The position numbers were made by a program, and so were the translations under genes. Of a stretch of DNA of 64,000 bases, positions 16,740 through 25,408 are shown in pieces. Each line of letters begins with the position of its first letter. The first letter of the stretch is position 1. Under the pieces are notes generated by a model that saw only the letters and a list, made by a program, of their open reading frames with translations, was not told where the DNA came from and ran no database searches. Origin of the DNA: Chryseobacterium sp. Bi04 (GTDB lineage: Bacteria > Bacteroidota > Bacteroidia > Flavobacteriales > Weeksellaceae); the NCBI RefSeq assembly GCF_918698085.1, contig NZ_CAKKLP010000002.1:248001-312000 (forward strand), read 5' to 3'.

Positions 16740-17396
16740 TTATTTCATATAAGGATCCAAAACCTTTTTCCAAATCTGGTATCCTTCGGGTTTAAAATGC
16801 AGCATATCTTCCACAAAAATATCTTTCCTTACATTTCCGTTGGCATCTTCCATAGCTTTGGTAACATCAATAAATTCGGCGTTAGGTTGTTTTTTCATAA
16901 AATCGGCAATCTTTTTATTGGCTTCTTTCATCTGTGGCCAAAGTTTTTCTCTGCTCGGAGAGTACTTTATTGAGATATAATCCACCTCAATATTTGGAAA
17001 TCTTTCACGGATTTTTTTGTAGAAAGCCTTGTATCGGTTAACTAATTTTTGAGCTTTCAGCTGATGATTGTCTGCAAAGTCATTTTCACCACAGTAAATA
17101 ATAATCTGTTTAGGCTGATAGGGCGCTAAAAGGTCATCAGCAAAATCATTGAGGTCTGTAAGCCTTGAGCCTCCAAAACCTCTGTTGATGATTGTTTTGT
17201 CAGGAAAATAAGATGCCACATCAGTCCATTTGGTAAAAGATGAACTTCCTAAAAACAAAATAGCATCCTTAGGGGGTGGGTTTTGTTGATTTTCTTTTTT
17301 GAAATTTTGGATGTCCTGCCAGAACATTGGTTTTTTTTCCTGAGAAAAGGAAATAGCAAAAAACAGCATTAGAAATGCTGAGAGAATCTTCTTCAT
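16740..17396 (-). CDS. SGNH/GDSL-family hydrolase
   Basis: This 218-residue secreted esterase-like protein has a signal peptide at about 1-18. Block I reads FLGSSSF (S52 predicted as nucleophile; GSS in place of GDS). Block II is GFGGSRLTD, block III is GENDFAD, and block V contains DMLHFKPEGY with the catalytic Asp and His. It probably deacylates lipids or cell-wall/glycan acetyl groups in the periplasm. It lies between two lipocalin-like lipoproteins on the same strand, possibly a loose envelope module. Confidence 0.88.
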   Translation of the reverse strand: MKKILSAFLMLFFAISFSQEKKPMFWQDIQNFKKENQQNPPPKDAILFLGSSSFTKWTDVASYFPDKTIINRGFGGSRLTDLNDFADDLLAPYQPKQIIIYCGENDFADNHQLKAQKLVNRYKAFYKKIRERFPNIEVDYISIKYSPSREKLWPQMKEANKKIADFMKKQPNAEFIDVTKAMEDANGNVRKDIFVEDMLHFKPEGYQIWKKVLDPYMK

Positions 17397-17429
17397 TGTT
17401 TCAATTTTTAATTTCAGATAAAAGTAATA

Positions 17430-17460
17430 AAAAACTCCCGATTAATAACGGGAGTTTATC
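17430..17460 (-). terminator. Terminator after the lipoprotein gene at 17463
   Basis: Arms 17432-17440 and 17449-17457 (9 bp, 8-nt loop) are followed on the minus strand by a T-rich run. Confidence 0.78.
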
Positions 17461-17462
17461 AT

Positions 17463-17927
17463 TTATCTTTTGTAGGATACATACGTCACATCCGGAATTT
17501 TATCTCCATCCTGGTCATAGTTACCAAACTGTTGAGCCAATCTAAGTTCTGTACCGGATAAGATATCAACCCTATAGTTGTTGTTCTCATCTTCATCAAA
17601 CTTGATCCCTAAAATTTTAGCATCAGCATCATAGGTGTATTTTCCTTCACTTTTTCCGTTAACCTGGCAGTCTGCCCCCCCTGTTCCGGAATAAGCAGTA
17701 TAACTGACATAAAAATCGGTTCTGAAGAAAAGAGTGTTTTTTTGATCGCACCCTTCTGGAGTAGAAGAAGAAAGCACCGTTTTATTATCTTTTCCGGAAA
17801 TAACTTCTCTTTTGGTTTCTTTCCAATCTCCTTTAATAATATCCATTTCATAAGCTTGCATATCATCATCTTTACAAGAAGTAAGCGCCAAAGCAGAAAA
17901 GGCAAATAAAAGTAGCTGTTTTTTCAT
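17463..17927 (-). CDS. Lipocalin-like lipoprotein
   Basis: I chose ATG at 17927 over the GTG two codons upstream. The lipobox ALTSC places the lipidated Cys near residue 18, followed by KDDD. The 154-residue protein contains GDWKETKREVISGKDN, the same pattern as the lipoprotein at 16170, two Cys in the middle (GCDQ and DCQV), and an Asp-rich NYDQDGDKIPD near the C-terminus that looks like a Ca-binding loop. The two proteins look like diverged tandem paralogs flanking an SGNH hydrolase. Function unknown. Confidence 0.72.
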   Translation of the reverse strand: MKKQLLLFAFSALALTSCKDDDMQAYEMDIIKGDWKETKREVISGKDNKTVLSSSTPEGCDQKNTLFFRTDFYVSYTAYSGTGGADCQVNGKSEGKYTYDADAKILGIKFDEDENNNYRVDILSGTELRLAQQFGNYDQDGDKIPDVTYVSYKR

Positions 17928-18159
17928 TTTCACAAATTTAAGAATATGCTAAAATATAAATAAATTTGAAATATTTATAATGAAATCATTATTTTTTAAA
18001 CAAATGTTTATAAATAAGATAATTTGGAATTATGGTCTGGCTTTAAAGCTACCAAGCCGGCAGGTAGAAAAACAATTCGTTTGAAGATTCAGCATTTTAT
18101 TATTAAAGTTTGATAGAAAAGAACTTTATTCTCCTTAGAATATATATCAAAAAATCCCC

Positions 18160-18240
18160 AAGAGACGAACTATTTTCAATGAACATCATCCGTATAATGT
18201 GCCTGAAGCTTTAGTAACACCTAAAAAAGCGGACTATAGC
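18160..18240 (+). pseudogene. Possible CutA C-terminal remnant
   Basis: In one plus-strand frame the bases encode FNEHHPYNVPEALVTP followed by KKADYSP. This matches the CutA1 signature HPYxxPELLVLP closely, but no start codon or upstream CutA sequence is intact and the frame is closed upstream by TAG. The match is short, so chance cannot be excluded. Confidence 0.3.
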
Positions 18241-18248
18241 CCGCTTTT
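18225..18248 (-). terminator. Terminator after the alcohol dehydrogenase gene
   Basis: Arms AAAAGCGG (18225-18232) and CCGCTTTT (18241-18248) with an 8-nt loop. The A run on the plus strand gives the T tract on the minus strand. Confidence 0.8.
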
Positions 18249-18275
18249 AATATCATTATTGTTTTCCTGTCTATA

Positions 18276-19439
18276 TTAATAGCTCATTTCCACAATTTTA
18301 TAAGCATCCTGGGGAGTCAGTTTTTTATATTCTCCAAGACCCAGCCAGTTTCTGTCTGTAAAGGCTTTTTCTACTCTTTCAGCAGTACCTTTGTAGTCTT
18401 CTGTGTATTCAGAAAGTTTTGTTTTAATCTGTAGGCTATGGAAGAAGTCTTCCATTTTTTTGATTCCTGCTTCAGCTTTTTCCTCTACAGTTCCGTCTTT
18501 AATACCCCAAACTCTTTCAGCGTATTGCGCCAGTTTTCCTTTTTTATTGTCAAAATTATAACGGTAATGAGAAGGAGCAATGATCGCTAAAGTTCTTGCA
18601 TGGTCAATGCCGAAATAAGCTGTCAGCTCGTGGCCCATTGCGTGTACAGCCCAGTCGGTGATCACTCCTTTCTGGATCAGCCCGTTTAAGGCCATTGTAC
18701 AGCACCACATAAAGTTTCCGGCAGCATCGTAGTTGAAATCATCAGCCAGTACTTTTGGAGCCGTTTCCTGCAGGCTGATCAAAATACTTTCAGCAATTCT
18801 TTCCTGAAGATCAGCAGAAGACGGTGCAGTCATGTATTGTTCCAAAACATGAGTATAAGCATCAGTAATTCCGTTAATGATCTGATTTTTTGGAATAGAT
18901 CTGATTACTTCAGGATCTAAAACTGAAAACTGTGGGAATAGTCCCGGACCACCGGAAGATAATTTTTCGTTGGTTTCCCTTCTGGAAATTACATAGCCGG
19001 AATTCATCTCAGAACCTGTAGCAGGAAGCGTTAAAATACTTCCGAAAGGCATTCCTTCCCCTTCAAAAGTTCTTACCTGTTTTTTCAGTATTTCCCAAGG
19101 CTCTCCGTTATAGTTAGCGGCTGCAGAAATGAATTTGGTACCGTCAATTACAGAACCACCTCCTACAGCAAGAAGATAAGTGATGTTGTTCTCTTTGATA
19201 AAACTTATAGCTTTAATCAGCACTTCATATTCCGGATTGGCAGGAACACCGCCGAACTCATGTAAGTCATGATCTTTTAAAGCGTCTTTCACCTGGTCAT
19301 AAACGCCATTGCTTTTGATACTTCCACCACCATAGATCATTAATATTTTGGCGTCTTTAGGAATTTCCCTGGAAATTTTAGCGATTTCGCCTTTTCCGAA
19401 AAGTATTTTAGTTGGGTTTTTAAACTCGAAATTAAGCAT
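18276..19439 (-). CDS. Iron-containing alcohol dehydrogenase
   Basis: This 387-residue group III metal-dependent dehydrogenase resembles YqhD and butanol dehydrogenases. It has the NAD(P)-binding GGGSVIDGTKF region near residue 96 and LPATGSEMNSG. The metal ligands lie in the Asp of ITDAYTHVLEQY and the His residues of HAMGHELTAYFGIDHA. It probably reduces aldehydes with NADPH. Substrate cannot be called. A TAnnTTTG element lies 24 nt upstream, and a terminator follows, so it is monocistronic. Confidence 0.93.
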   Translation of the reverse strand: MLNFEFKNPTKILFGKGEIAKISREIPKDAKILMIYGGGSIKSNGVYDQVKDALKDHDLHEFGGVPANPEYEVLIKAISFIKENNITYLLAVGGGSVIDGTKFISAAANYNGEPWEILKKQVRTFEGEGMPFGSILTLPATGSEMNSGYVISRRETNEKLSSGGPGLFPQFSVLDPEVIRSIPKNQIINGITDAYTHVLEQYMTAPSSADLQERIAESILISLQETAPKVLADDFNYDAAGNFMWCCTMALNGLIQKGVITDWAVHAMGHELTAYFGIDHARTLAIIAPSHYRYNFDNKKGKLAQYAERVWGIKDGTVEEKAEAGIKKMEDFFHSLQIKTKLSEYTEDYKGTAERVEKAFTDRNWLGLGEYKKLTPQDAYKIVEMSY

Positions 19440-19462
19440 TCTTTGTAAATTTTTTTATAAGT

Positions 19463-19470
19463 CAAATTTA
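19463..19470 (-). promoter_or_regulatory. Promoter -7 element of the alcohol dehydrogenase gene
   Basis: On the minus strand this reads TAAATTTG, 23 nt before the ATG at 19439. Confidence 0.55.
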
Positions 19471-19534
19471 CAAAATGCAAAAAGAAATTAAAGTTAAGAA
19501 AGTGGTAAAATTATGACGATTAACGGTCAGGAAA

Positions 19535-19783
19535 CTATTTTGAAGACCGGGATTTTATTTCGTTGTTGATCTGCCCAAGATTGATAAAGCTGGGTAGAAG
19601 TGTAATTAAAGATCCCACGCCTGCAGCTATAAGTACCGGATTTTTACTTTTTACAGATAAAAATAGAAGAATAGCAAAGGCTATCAGGATTACAATGCCA
19701 AATCCAAGGGTGATATTCTGTAGATTTTTTCTCTTTGTCTGTAATTCTTCCAAAGATAAATGACTTAATTTGTTGTTTTTCAT
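19535..19783 (-). CDS. Small two-helix membrane protein
   Basis: This 82-residue protein has a short charged N-terminal helix (LSLEELQTKRKNL) and two membrane segments (about 27-46 and 51-69), ending in a Lys/Arg-rich tail. Similar short proteins recur in Flavobacteriia, sometimes labelled by automated annotation as redox-active disulfide proteins, but this one has no Cys. Function unknown. The reading frame is uninterrupted and ends about 95 nt before the alcohol dehydrogenase gene. Confidence 0.65.
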   Translation of the reverse strand: MKNNKLSHLSLEELQTKRKNLQNITLGFGIVILIAFAILLFLSVKSKNPVLIAAGVGSLITLLPSFINLGQINNEIKSRSSK

Positions 19784-20463
19784 GTTTTTAAGTTGTATAA
19801 CGAAATTACAGAAAAATATGATGTAAACTTATTATAAATTAAAAATATCTTTAAAAGTTGAAGCTAAATGACAATGTTTCTTAAGAGGAACTATTACCGG
19901 AACCTTTAGATTGTAGAGTATATTTAAAAAACCATTTGAAGACGAAATAGTCCGTTTAACTTTTATCGAAGATAAAATCCTTGCGTCTTATAGCATTAAA
20001 TTTTGTAAATAACTTTGCGGCCTTGCGTTTTTCCAACAGGTTATAAGACCGAGCAGTCTTCGCTTTTGGAATAAAATTAAAAATGATTCTTTAATAACAG
20101 GATAACCTTTAGCTTGTAGAGTATATTTAAAAAACCATTTGAAGACGAAATAGTCCGTTTAATTTTTATCGAAGATAAAATCCTTGCGTCTTATAGCATT
20201 AAATTTTGTAAATAACTTTGCGGCCTTGCGTTTTCCAACAGGTTATAAGGCAGAGCAGTCTTGGTTTTTTGGAATAGATTCCGTTACTTTTTGCTTCTAT
20301 TTTTCTGGTTTTTCCTAGTGATTTTAATAAAAAATGATTCTTTAATAACAAGATAACCTTTAGATTGTAGAGTATATTTAAAAAACTATTTGAAGATAAA
20401 ATCCTTGCGTCTTATAGCATTAAATTTGTAAATAACTTTGCGGCCTTGCGTTTTTCCAACAGG
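19784..20463. other. Long spacer filled by decayed tandem repeats
   Basis: This 680-nt stretch has no intact gene. Most of it is the direct-repeat block at 19901-20600, which includes degraded copies of the 3' end of the gene at 20464-21069. Confidence 0.75.
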
Positions 20464-20600
20464 TTATAAGGCAGAGCAGTCTTCATTTTTGGAATAAATT
20501 CCATTACTTTTTGCATCTAATTTTCCGGTTTTCCTATTGATTTTGAGTAAAAATGATTCTTTAATAACAGGACAACCTTTAGATTGTAAAGCATATAGTG
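19901..20600. repeat. Degenerate direct repeat, about 3.5 units of 203-251 nt
   Basis: A landmark (AACCTTTAG, then TTGTAGAG or a variant) recurs at 19901, 20104, 20355 and 20574. Between landmarks come AAAATCCTTGCGTCTTATAG, then ACTTTGCGGCCTTGCGTTTT, then a GAGCAGTCTT block followed by AAAATGATTCTTTAATAAC. The last unit overlaps the C-terminal coding end of the secreted-protein gene, so earlier units carry pieces of that gene plus its 3' flank. Confidence 0.85.
20242..20380 (-). pseudogene. Decayed duplicate of the 3' end of the 20464 gene
   Basis: Read on the minus strand, the bases encode YTLQSKG, then VIKESFFIKITRK, then, after a one-base frameshift, EAKSNGIYSK. The intact gene encodes YALQSKG, VIKESFLLKINRK and DAKSNGIYSK. 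So this is a frameshifted copy of its C-terminal 40 codons. A third, more eroded copy lies near 20041-20110. Confidence 0.75.
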
Positions 20601-21069
20601 AAATATAGCGGTCTTCCATTTTATAAGAGCTTGTGAATCTATTCTTTGTATCAATTGAATACCCATACGTTTTTGCCAATAAAATAGCTTCAGGAAGGTT
20701 ATCTACACTTCCCATAAAATCCCTGAGCTGCTGTTCATTGGAAAAATATACAGATCTGTCTTTTTTGCATGCCAGAATATATGAAAAACAGTTATTACCA
20801 ATGCATTTCTGAAAGAAACCTTTCTCAGGAACAGGTTCATTAATGGTCATAAAATCCGGCATCTGACTTTCATAAATAACAGCCTTTTCATAGTCGTTAT
20901 CATTGCTGAGCACCCGCCAGTATTGGTATTCTTTATCAGGAACAATAAACGGGTACAAATAATCGGCAGTATCCAGGATATCCGGAATTTTTTTATAATC
21001 ATCCGGAACCGTGATCTGGGCAAAAAACAGATTGGATAAGATCAGGGAAAAGGTGATGATTATTTTCAT
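20464..21069 (-). CDS. Secreted hypothetical protein
   Basis: A signal peptide covers about 1-17 (LSLILSNLFFAQ). The 201-residue mature protein is rich in Tyr and Asp with four Cys (IGNNCF, LACKKD, KGCPV and EDCSAL) and no recognised domain. Its C-terminal 40 codons are duplicated in degraded form downstream, within the direct-repeat block, suggesting unequal recombination or slippage at this locus. A palindrome (21073-21086) lies in its leader. Function unknown. Confidence 0.7.
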   Translation of the reverse strand: MKIIITFSLILSNLFFAQITVPDDYKKIPDILDTADYLYPFIVPDKEYQYWRVLSNDNDYEKAVIYESQMPDFMTINEPVPEKGFFQKCIGNNCFSYILACKKDRSVYFSNEQQLRDFMGSVDNLPEAILLAKTYGYSIDTKNRFTSSYKMEDRYISLYALQSKGCPVIKESFLLKINRKTGKLDAKSNGIYSKNEDCSAL

Positions 21070-21088
21070 AAAGGAAAGTGCTTTCCTG

Positions 21089-21096
21089 CAAATTTA
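21089..21096 (-). promoter_or_regulatory. Promoter -7 element of the secreted-protein gene
   Basis: Read on the minus strand this is TAAATTTG, 19 nt before the ATG at 21069. Confidence 0.55.
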
Positions 21097-21128
21097 GGAA
21101 TTAACAATTGATCTGGAGAACTTCATTG

Positions 21129-21372
21129 CTATAAAAATTTCATTGGATATTCTGAAGTAACCTTTCCGTCAGCAATCATTTTCAGCTTAGATTCTAGCAT
21201 CTTTTTTGTGAGAGGGTTCAGGCGGTCGGTATATAAAATTATCTGAGTAGGGTCATATTCATGCTGAATAATTCTGGCAGTGGGTCCTATATAGTTTTTG
21301 TTCTGTAGCAAAAAATTTTCATCCAGATATTAGGTGTGATTTTCCATACCCTGCTTAACTTTCTACTGTCAA
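21129..21372 (-). pseudogene. Peptide deformylase remnant (C-terminal)
   Basis: The minus strand encodes LDENFLLQNKNYIGPTARII followed by QHEYDPTQIILYTDRLNPLT. Functional deformylases have the zinc motif HEYDH here, and this copy has HEYDP, so the second metal-binding His is lost. Upstream, a frame change is needed to connect VWKIT to YLDEN, and the N-terminal two thirds with its GCLS motif is absent. No ATG starts the 60-residue open frame. I judge it a decaying duplicate rather than a working gene. Confidence 0.78.
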
Positions 21373-21409
21373 ATTTTCTAAGCTTTAATTTCAATGGGAA
21401 GCTTTTTAT

Positions 21410-23665
21410 TTAGTAAATGATAATTTCATCTGTAAAGAGATAACCTTTCATTGGATTAGTCGCTTTTATACGAACAAATCTAGTCGCTTGGCTGTTAGGT
21501 AATTTCAATTCAAATTTTTTGAATTTTAATTTGGAATCATCTGTGCCAACGTCATTCTTAACAGTTCCTATATCCCGGAAGGTCTTTCCGTTGTCAGATA
21601 CAGACACCACAAATTCGCCAGGGAAATATACACCCGGCCCTGGCATTTGCATAAAATTCATTGCTATACTTTTGATCTCTTCTTTTTTTTCAAAATCGAC
21701 GGTCACATCTATATCTTTTGTAAAACCCTGCCATTCTCCATCGCTATAACTGAGTCCTCCTTTTTTACCATTGGTAAGGGTGAGCTCTTTTTGGGCAGGA
21801 TATCCATCCCATTGCTGCTGGTAAATCACATTTTTGCCGATCCCTTTATGCATATCTAGTTCTATATTCTGTATAGATCCTACCCGTGTAGAATTGAGAA
21901 ATATAGCTGCTTTGATTGTTGAGGTAATGGAAAGATCAATAGGCTGGCTATAGAGCATCGAATTGGCAGCAGGATCACTTCCGTCCAGGGTATATCTGAT
22001 CTCCGGATTGATCTGTTCGGTATGCAGGGTGACCAGGTTGCTGTGTTTTTCCGGGTTGAAAGTAACCTCGGATCTGATGGTATAAGACGGACGATAATAG
22101 TTGATATCTAATTTTTGTAATAGGGTATAATGCTTTTGTAGCCTGGCTTGAAAATCTTCCCAATTTTTGTCTGTTTTTTTTGACCATACTACTTCCGAAA
22201 GGGCTAATGCTCTTGGAAAGGCCATGTATTCTACATGCTGATAAGTCGGCATATATTCGGCCCATAAATTGGCTTGTGCTCCTAAAACATGTTTGGCCTT
22301 ATCTGTCGTAATAGCAGATGGTATAGGATCATAGCTGTATACTCTATCTAGAGTGACAGGCCCTCCGAATGCTTCAGGCTGGGTACGTGGATCTGTCTGA
22401 TAACCGTCAAAATATAAATGACTGGCTGGAGTCATAATCACATCATGGCCTGCATTAGCGGCTTTAATACCTCCTTTTTCACCTCTCCAGCTCATAACTG
22501 TAGCTCCTTCACTCAATCCACCCTCTAAAATTTCATCCCATCCCAAAAGTTTACGGCCTTTAGATTGCAGGTATTGATCCATTTTTTTAATGGCGTAGCT
22601 TTGGAGTTCTTCTTCATTCTTAAGTCCCTCTTTTTTCATGAGAGCTTGGTCCTTGGGACAAGTTTTCCAATGTTCTTTGGAAGCTTCATCTCCACCAATA
22701 TGGATATAAGGAGATGGAAAGATGGCAATTACTTCATCCAGTACATTTTTAAGAAAGATAAAGGTCTCTTCATTGCCTATACAGAATTCACCTTGTGTAT
22801 AGGGCTGTCCGGTACAGGATAGCTGAGGGAATAAGGCTAGCACTTCGTCGGAATGGGCAGGCATTTCGATCTCCGGAATCACCGTAATTCCCTTGCGGGC
22901 AGCATAAGCAACCAGTTCTCGGGCCTGATCCTGGGTGTAATACCCTCCACTGGCATTAGGTGTACCTTGTTCTACATATTGACGGCCATTGTTCCACCAG
23001 TCTTTCCAGTTAGTATGGGTCCGCCAAGCTGCTTTATGGGTGAGTTCAGGGTATTTGAGAATTTGCAATCTCCATCCAGCTCCATCCGTTAAATGCAAGT
23101 GTAAATAATTGAATTTGTAGAGTGCCATCACATCTACAAATTTTTTCACTGAACTGAAAGGCATGAAGTGCCTGGAAACATCCAGCATCATTCCTCTGTA
23201 GCTAAAACGTGGACTATCTTCTATTTCTATTGCCGGAACAAACTGCGGATTGTTTTGGAGATAAGCAATCTGAATCAGGGTGTATATCGCATTGATCATC
23301 AATTTGGTATTCCTTGCCTTTACCATGATTCCATTGTTCCCGACTTCAATCCTGTAGGTGTTGTCATCAAATCTGTCGGTGTCCAGCCCTGTTATGAGTC
23401 GTATTCCGGTATTGGGAGTCTTATCCGTTTTTTTTATAATCTTTATTGTATAACCCTGAATTGCAGGATGCTCGGACAATAAGTCCGCTACACCTTTAAA
23501 TTCTGATACAACATAGAGGGTAGGCTTGGAAGGGATGCTATAACCTCCTTTAAGATAATTGATTTTATTAGGCTTCGGAATGATATCTAAAGCAGGGGCT
23601 TGTGCAAAGACTGTCTGAGAAAAGAGGAAGAGGGACAGTAGGGTAGTAATGGTATGTTGAAGCAT
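21410..23665 (-). CDS. Beta-N-acetylhexosaminidase, GH20
   Basis: This secreted enzyme removes terminal GlcNAc or GalNAc residues from chitin-like oligosaccharides or glycoproteins. I start it at ATG 23665, which begins a clean signal peptide (MLQHTITTLLSLFLF..VFAQ); the frame is open further upstream but that extension is not signal-like. After the N-terminal GH20b-type domain comes the GH20 barrel with the catalytic Asp-Glu pair at about 326-327 (HIGGDEASKEHW). The C-terminal part has a chitobiase-type region (YTLDGSDP) and an F5/8C-like beta-sandwich. At 751 residues it fits Bacteroidetes enzymes of this type. No sorting tail is apparent. Confidence 0.93.
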   Translation of the reverse strand: MLQHTITTLLSLFLFSQTVFAQAPALDIIPKPNKINYLKGGYSIPSKPTLYVVSEFKGVADLLSEHPAIQGYTIKIIKKTDKTPNTGIRLITGLDTDRFDDNTYRIEVGNNGIMVKARNTKLMINAIYTLIQIAYLQNNPQFVPAIEIEDSPRFSYRGMMLDVSRHFMPFSSVKKFVDVMALYKFNYLHLHLTDGAGWRLQILKYPELTHKAAWRTHTNWKDWWNNGRQYVEQGTPNASGGYYTQDQARELVAYAARKGITVIPEIEMPAHSDEVLALFPQLSCTGQPYTQGEFCIGNEETFIFLKNVLDEVIAIFPSPYIHIGGDEASKEHWKTCPKDQALMKKEGLKNEEELQSYAIKKMDQYLQSKGRKLLGWDEILEGGLSEGATVMSWRGEKGGIKAANAGHDVIMTPASHLYFDGYQTDPRTQPEAFGGPVTLDRVYSYDPIPSAITTDKAKHVLGAQANLWAEYMPTYQHVEYMAFPRALALSEVVWSKKTDKNWEDFQARLQKHYTLLQKLDINYYRPSYTIRSEVTFNPEKHSNLVTLHTEQINPEIRYTLDGSDPAANSMLYSQPIDLSITSTIKAAIFLNSTRVGSIQNIELDMHKGIGKNVIYQQQWDGYPAQKELTLTNGKKGGLSYSDGEWQGFTKDIDVTVDFEKKEEIKSIAMNFMQMPGPGVYFPGEFVVSVSDNGKTFRDIGTVKNDVGTDDSKLKFKKFELKLPNSQATRFVRIKATNPMKGYLFTDEIIIY

Positions 23666-23883
23666 ATTAGCAATGTGTTTACGTGTAAATACTTTAAAAA
23701 TTGAGTTGACTCTTAAATAACTAAAGAATAGGAACTGTTTAAACACTGTTCAATAATAACTTGATGATTATGAATGCAATGCCTACTTAGATTATTAAGT
23801 TTTTTTTAAACAGTTTCTTAAACTAAGGACATAAATATAGTCCTTTTTCATGAACCCAATATGGTACAGTATGAAGATGAATC

Positions 23884-23905
23884 TTTTTTGTCATTTGTCA
23901 ATTAA
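23884..23905. repeat. 22-bp direct repeat, left copy
   Basis: A T-run followed by GTCATTTGTCAATTAA matches 25624-25645 exactly. The two copies bracket the serine hydrolase gene at 23927-25408. Confidence 0.8.
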
Positions 23906-23926
23906 AGATAGTTTCTATTGGTAAGA

Positions 23927-25408
23927 TTATTCATTGTCTTTTAAATAATTGGCCGCATTGGTATTAGCAGGATTAAGGAGTAATGATTTTTTATAGCTCA
24001 CAATAGCTTCTTTTTTATGTCCTAACGCATCCAATATTTCTCCATAGCTGTCATATACATTTGAGCTGTTGGGAAAAAGTATTGTATTGAATTTAAAAAT
24101 TTGAAGAGCTTTATCTTTTAGATTTCTACCCATAAATTGGTAGCCCCAGGCATTAATGTCATCTTCAGATACTGTGAAATTTTTCTGTTTTTTCTTTATC
24201 TTCTGATAGGCTTTTTCAATATTCTGAAATCCATCCTGTGTGGCCTGATGATAAAGAAGCTTCATATTAGGGCTTAGTCCAAAACCATTTTCAATTTTCA
24301 TATCAGGAATGTAATATCCTGCAATTTCATCAATAAACCATTCAGGATTTGCTCCCTGCAGATTGGTTAAAACGATAACTGATAAACGATCCTCAGGATA
24401 TACAAAAAGTGCTGAACGCATACCGCCTACAGGAGCTGCGGCAGGATGTTCAGATCTTACAACTGTTGGCCATCCCAAAGCATATCCATTTGTCAGTTTG
24501 TTGAAACCTCCAATACTTCCATCATTGAGCTTTACTGTGGTGAAAAGTTCTTTTAGGCTTTTTTCACGTTGAAATAGTTTTCCATCCTGTAATGCTATAA
24601 GCCACTTGCTGATATCTTCAGCAGAAGAAAGAATTCCCGTAGCCGTCCGGAAAAAAATGGGAAAATTAACAAATACATTGTGAAGATTTCTATCATTAAT
24701 CCATTTGCCGTCTTTATTAATTACTGTAGAATATGCTCCTGCACTGTTCTCAATAATATCGTTGGAGTCTCCAAATTGCGTAATAAGCATTTGGCAGCGT
24801 TTGAATTGATTTTCTTCAATAAATTTTGTGAAATGTTTTCCACTAAGTTGTGTGATTATTGTTCCTAAAATATAATAACCGGTTTGATTATAACTGAACC
24901 TACTTCCGGGAACAGACTCCATAGGAAGTTTCCTCACCATTTCCCAGTTCTTTTCTTCCGTTCCGTCACCCAATACCTGCTCTTTCTCATCAATGTTATT
25001 GGGCAGGCCGGATGTATTACTCAATAATTGTTTAATAGTAATTGTTTTCCATTTCTCCGGGATATCATTAAGGTATTTTGAAATTGGGTCATCTGTTTTT
25101 AATTTTCCCTGTTCCTGTAGCTGTAATATGGCAACCCCTACGAATGCCTTGGTCATGGAATTGATGGAAAAGACAGTCTGGTTTTGTGTCACGGCATGAT
25201 GTTCAATGTTAGCAAACCCATAACTGGTCATTTTCTCAAGTTTCCCATTTCTGATAATCCCCAATTGAAGTCCGGGAATTCTCAGCTGTTCCATTTTACT
25301 TTTAATAAAGATATCTATACTGTCGGAGGTATTTTGTGCTGCTTGTCCCGAAAATAGAGATGCATTTAATAATAATGAAAAAAATACTGAGGTTATTAGA
25401 ATCTTCAT
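23927..25408 (-). CDS. Serine hydrolase (beta-lactamase/PBP-like) with C-terminal TPR
   Basis: I start at ATG 25408, which opens a signal peptide (MKILITSVFFSLLL); eight in-frame codons upstream look spurious. The class C beta-lactamase/DD-peptidase fold has S84-M-T-K87 (the SxxK nucleophile motif) and YNQTGY as the second motif. The C-terminal 100 residues contain a TPR-like pair (DSYGEILDALGHKKEAIVSY), which suggests a protein partner. At 493 residues it resembles other Bacteroidetes serine hydrolases of unknown substrate. It lies between 22-bp direct repeats. Confidence 0.88.
   Translation of the reverse strand: MKILITSVFFSLLLNASLFSGQAAQNTSDSIDIFIKSKMEQLRIPGLQLGIIRNGKLEKMTSYGFANIEHHAVTQNQTVFSINSMTKAFVGVAILQLQEQGKLKTDDPISKYLNDIPEKWKTITIKQLLSNTSGLPNNIDEKEQVLGDGTEEKNWEMVRKLPMESVPGSRFSYNQTGYYILGTIITQLSGKHFTKFIEENQFKRCQMLITQFGDSNDIIENSAGAYSTVINKDGKWINDRNLHNVFVNFPIFFRTATGILSSAEDISKWLIALQDGKLFQREKSLKELFTTVKLNDGSIGGFNKLTNGYALGWPTVVRSEHPAAAPVGGMRSALFVYPEDRLSVIVLTNLQGANPEWFIDEIAGYYIPDMKIENGFGLSPNMKLLYHQATQDGFQNIEKAYQKIKKKQKNFTVSEDDINAWGYQFMGRNLKDKALQIFKFNTILFPNSSNVYDSYGEILDALGHKKEAIVSYKKSLLLNPANTNAANYLKDNE

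Larger units (their letters stand above)
17928..18275. other. Intergenic region with a possible CutA remnant
   Basis: The stretch is AT-rich with no intact gene. Bases about 18050-18067 contain a GC-rich inverted motif (TACC..GCCGGC..GGTA). Bases 18160-18240, read on the plus strand, encode a short CutA-like segment (see the pseudogene entry). The terminator of the alcohol dehydrogenase gene occupies 18225-18248. Confidence 0.5.

Noticed and set aside
21410..23746. Longer start for the hexosaminidase at 23746
   Set aside because: The 27 extra codons precede the signal peptide and are hydrophobic and AT-rich. The ATG at 23665 begins a standard signal peptide.
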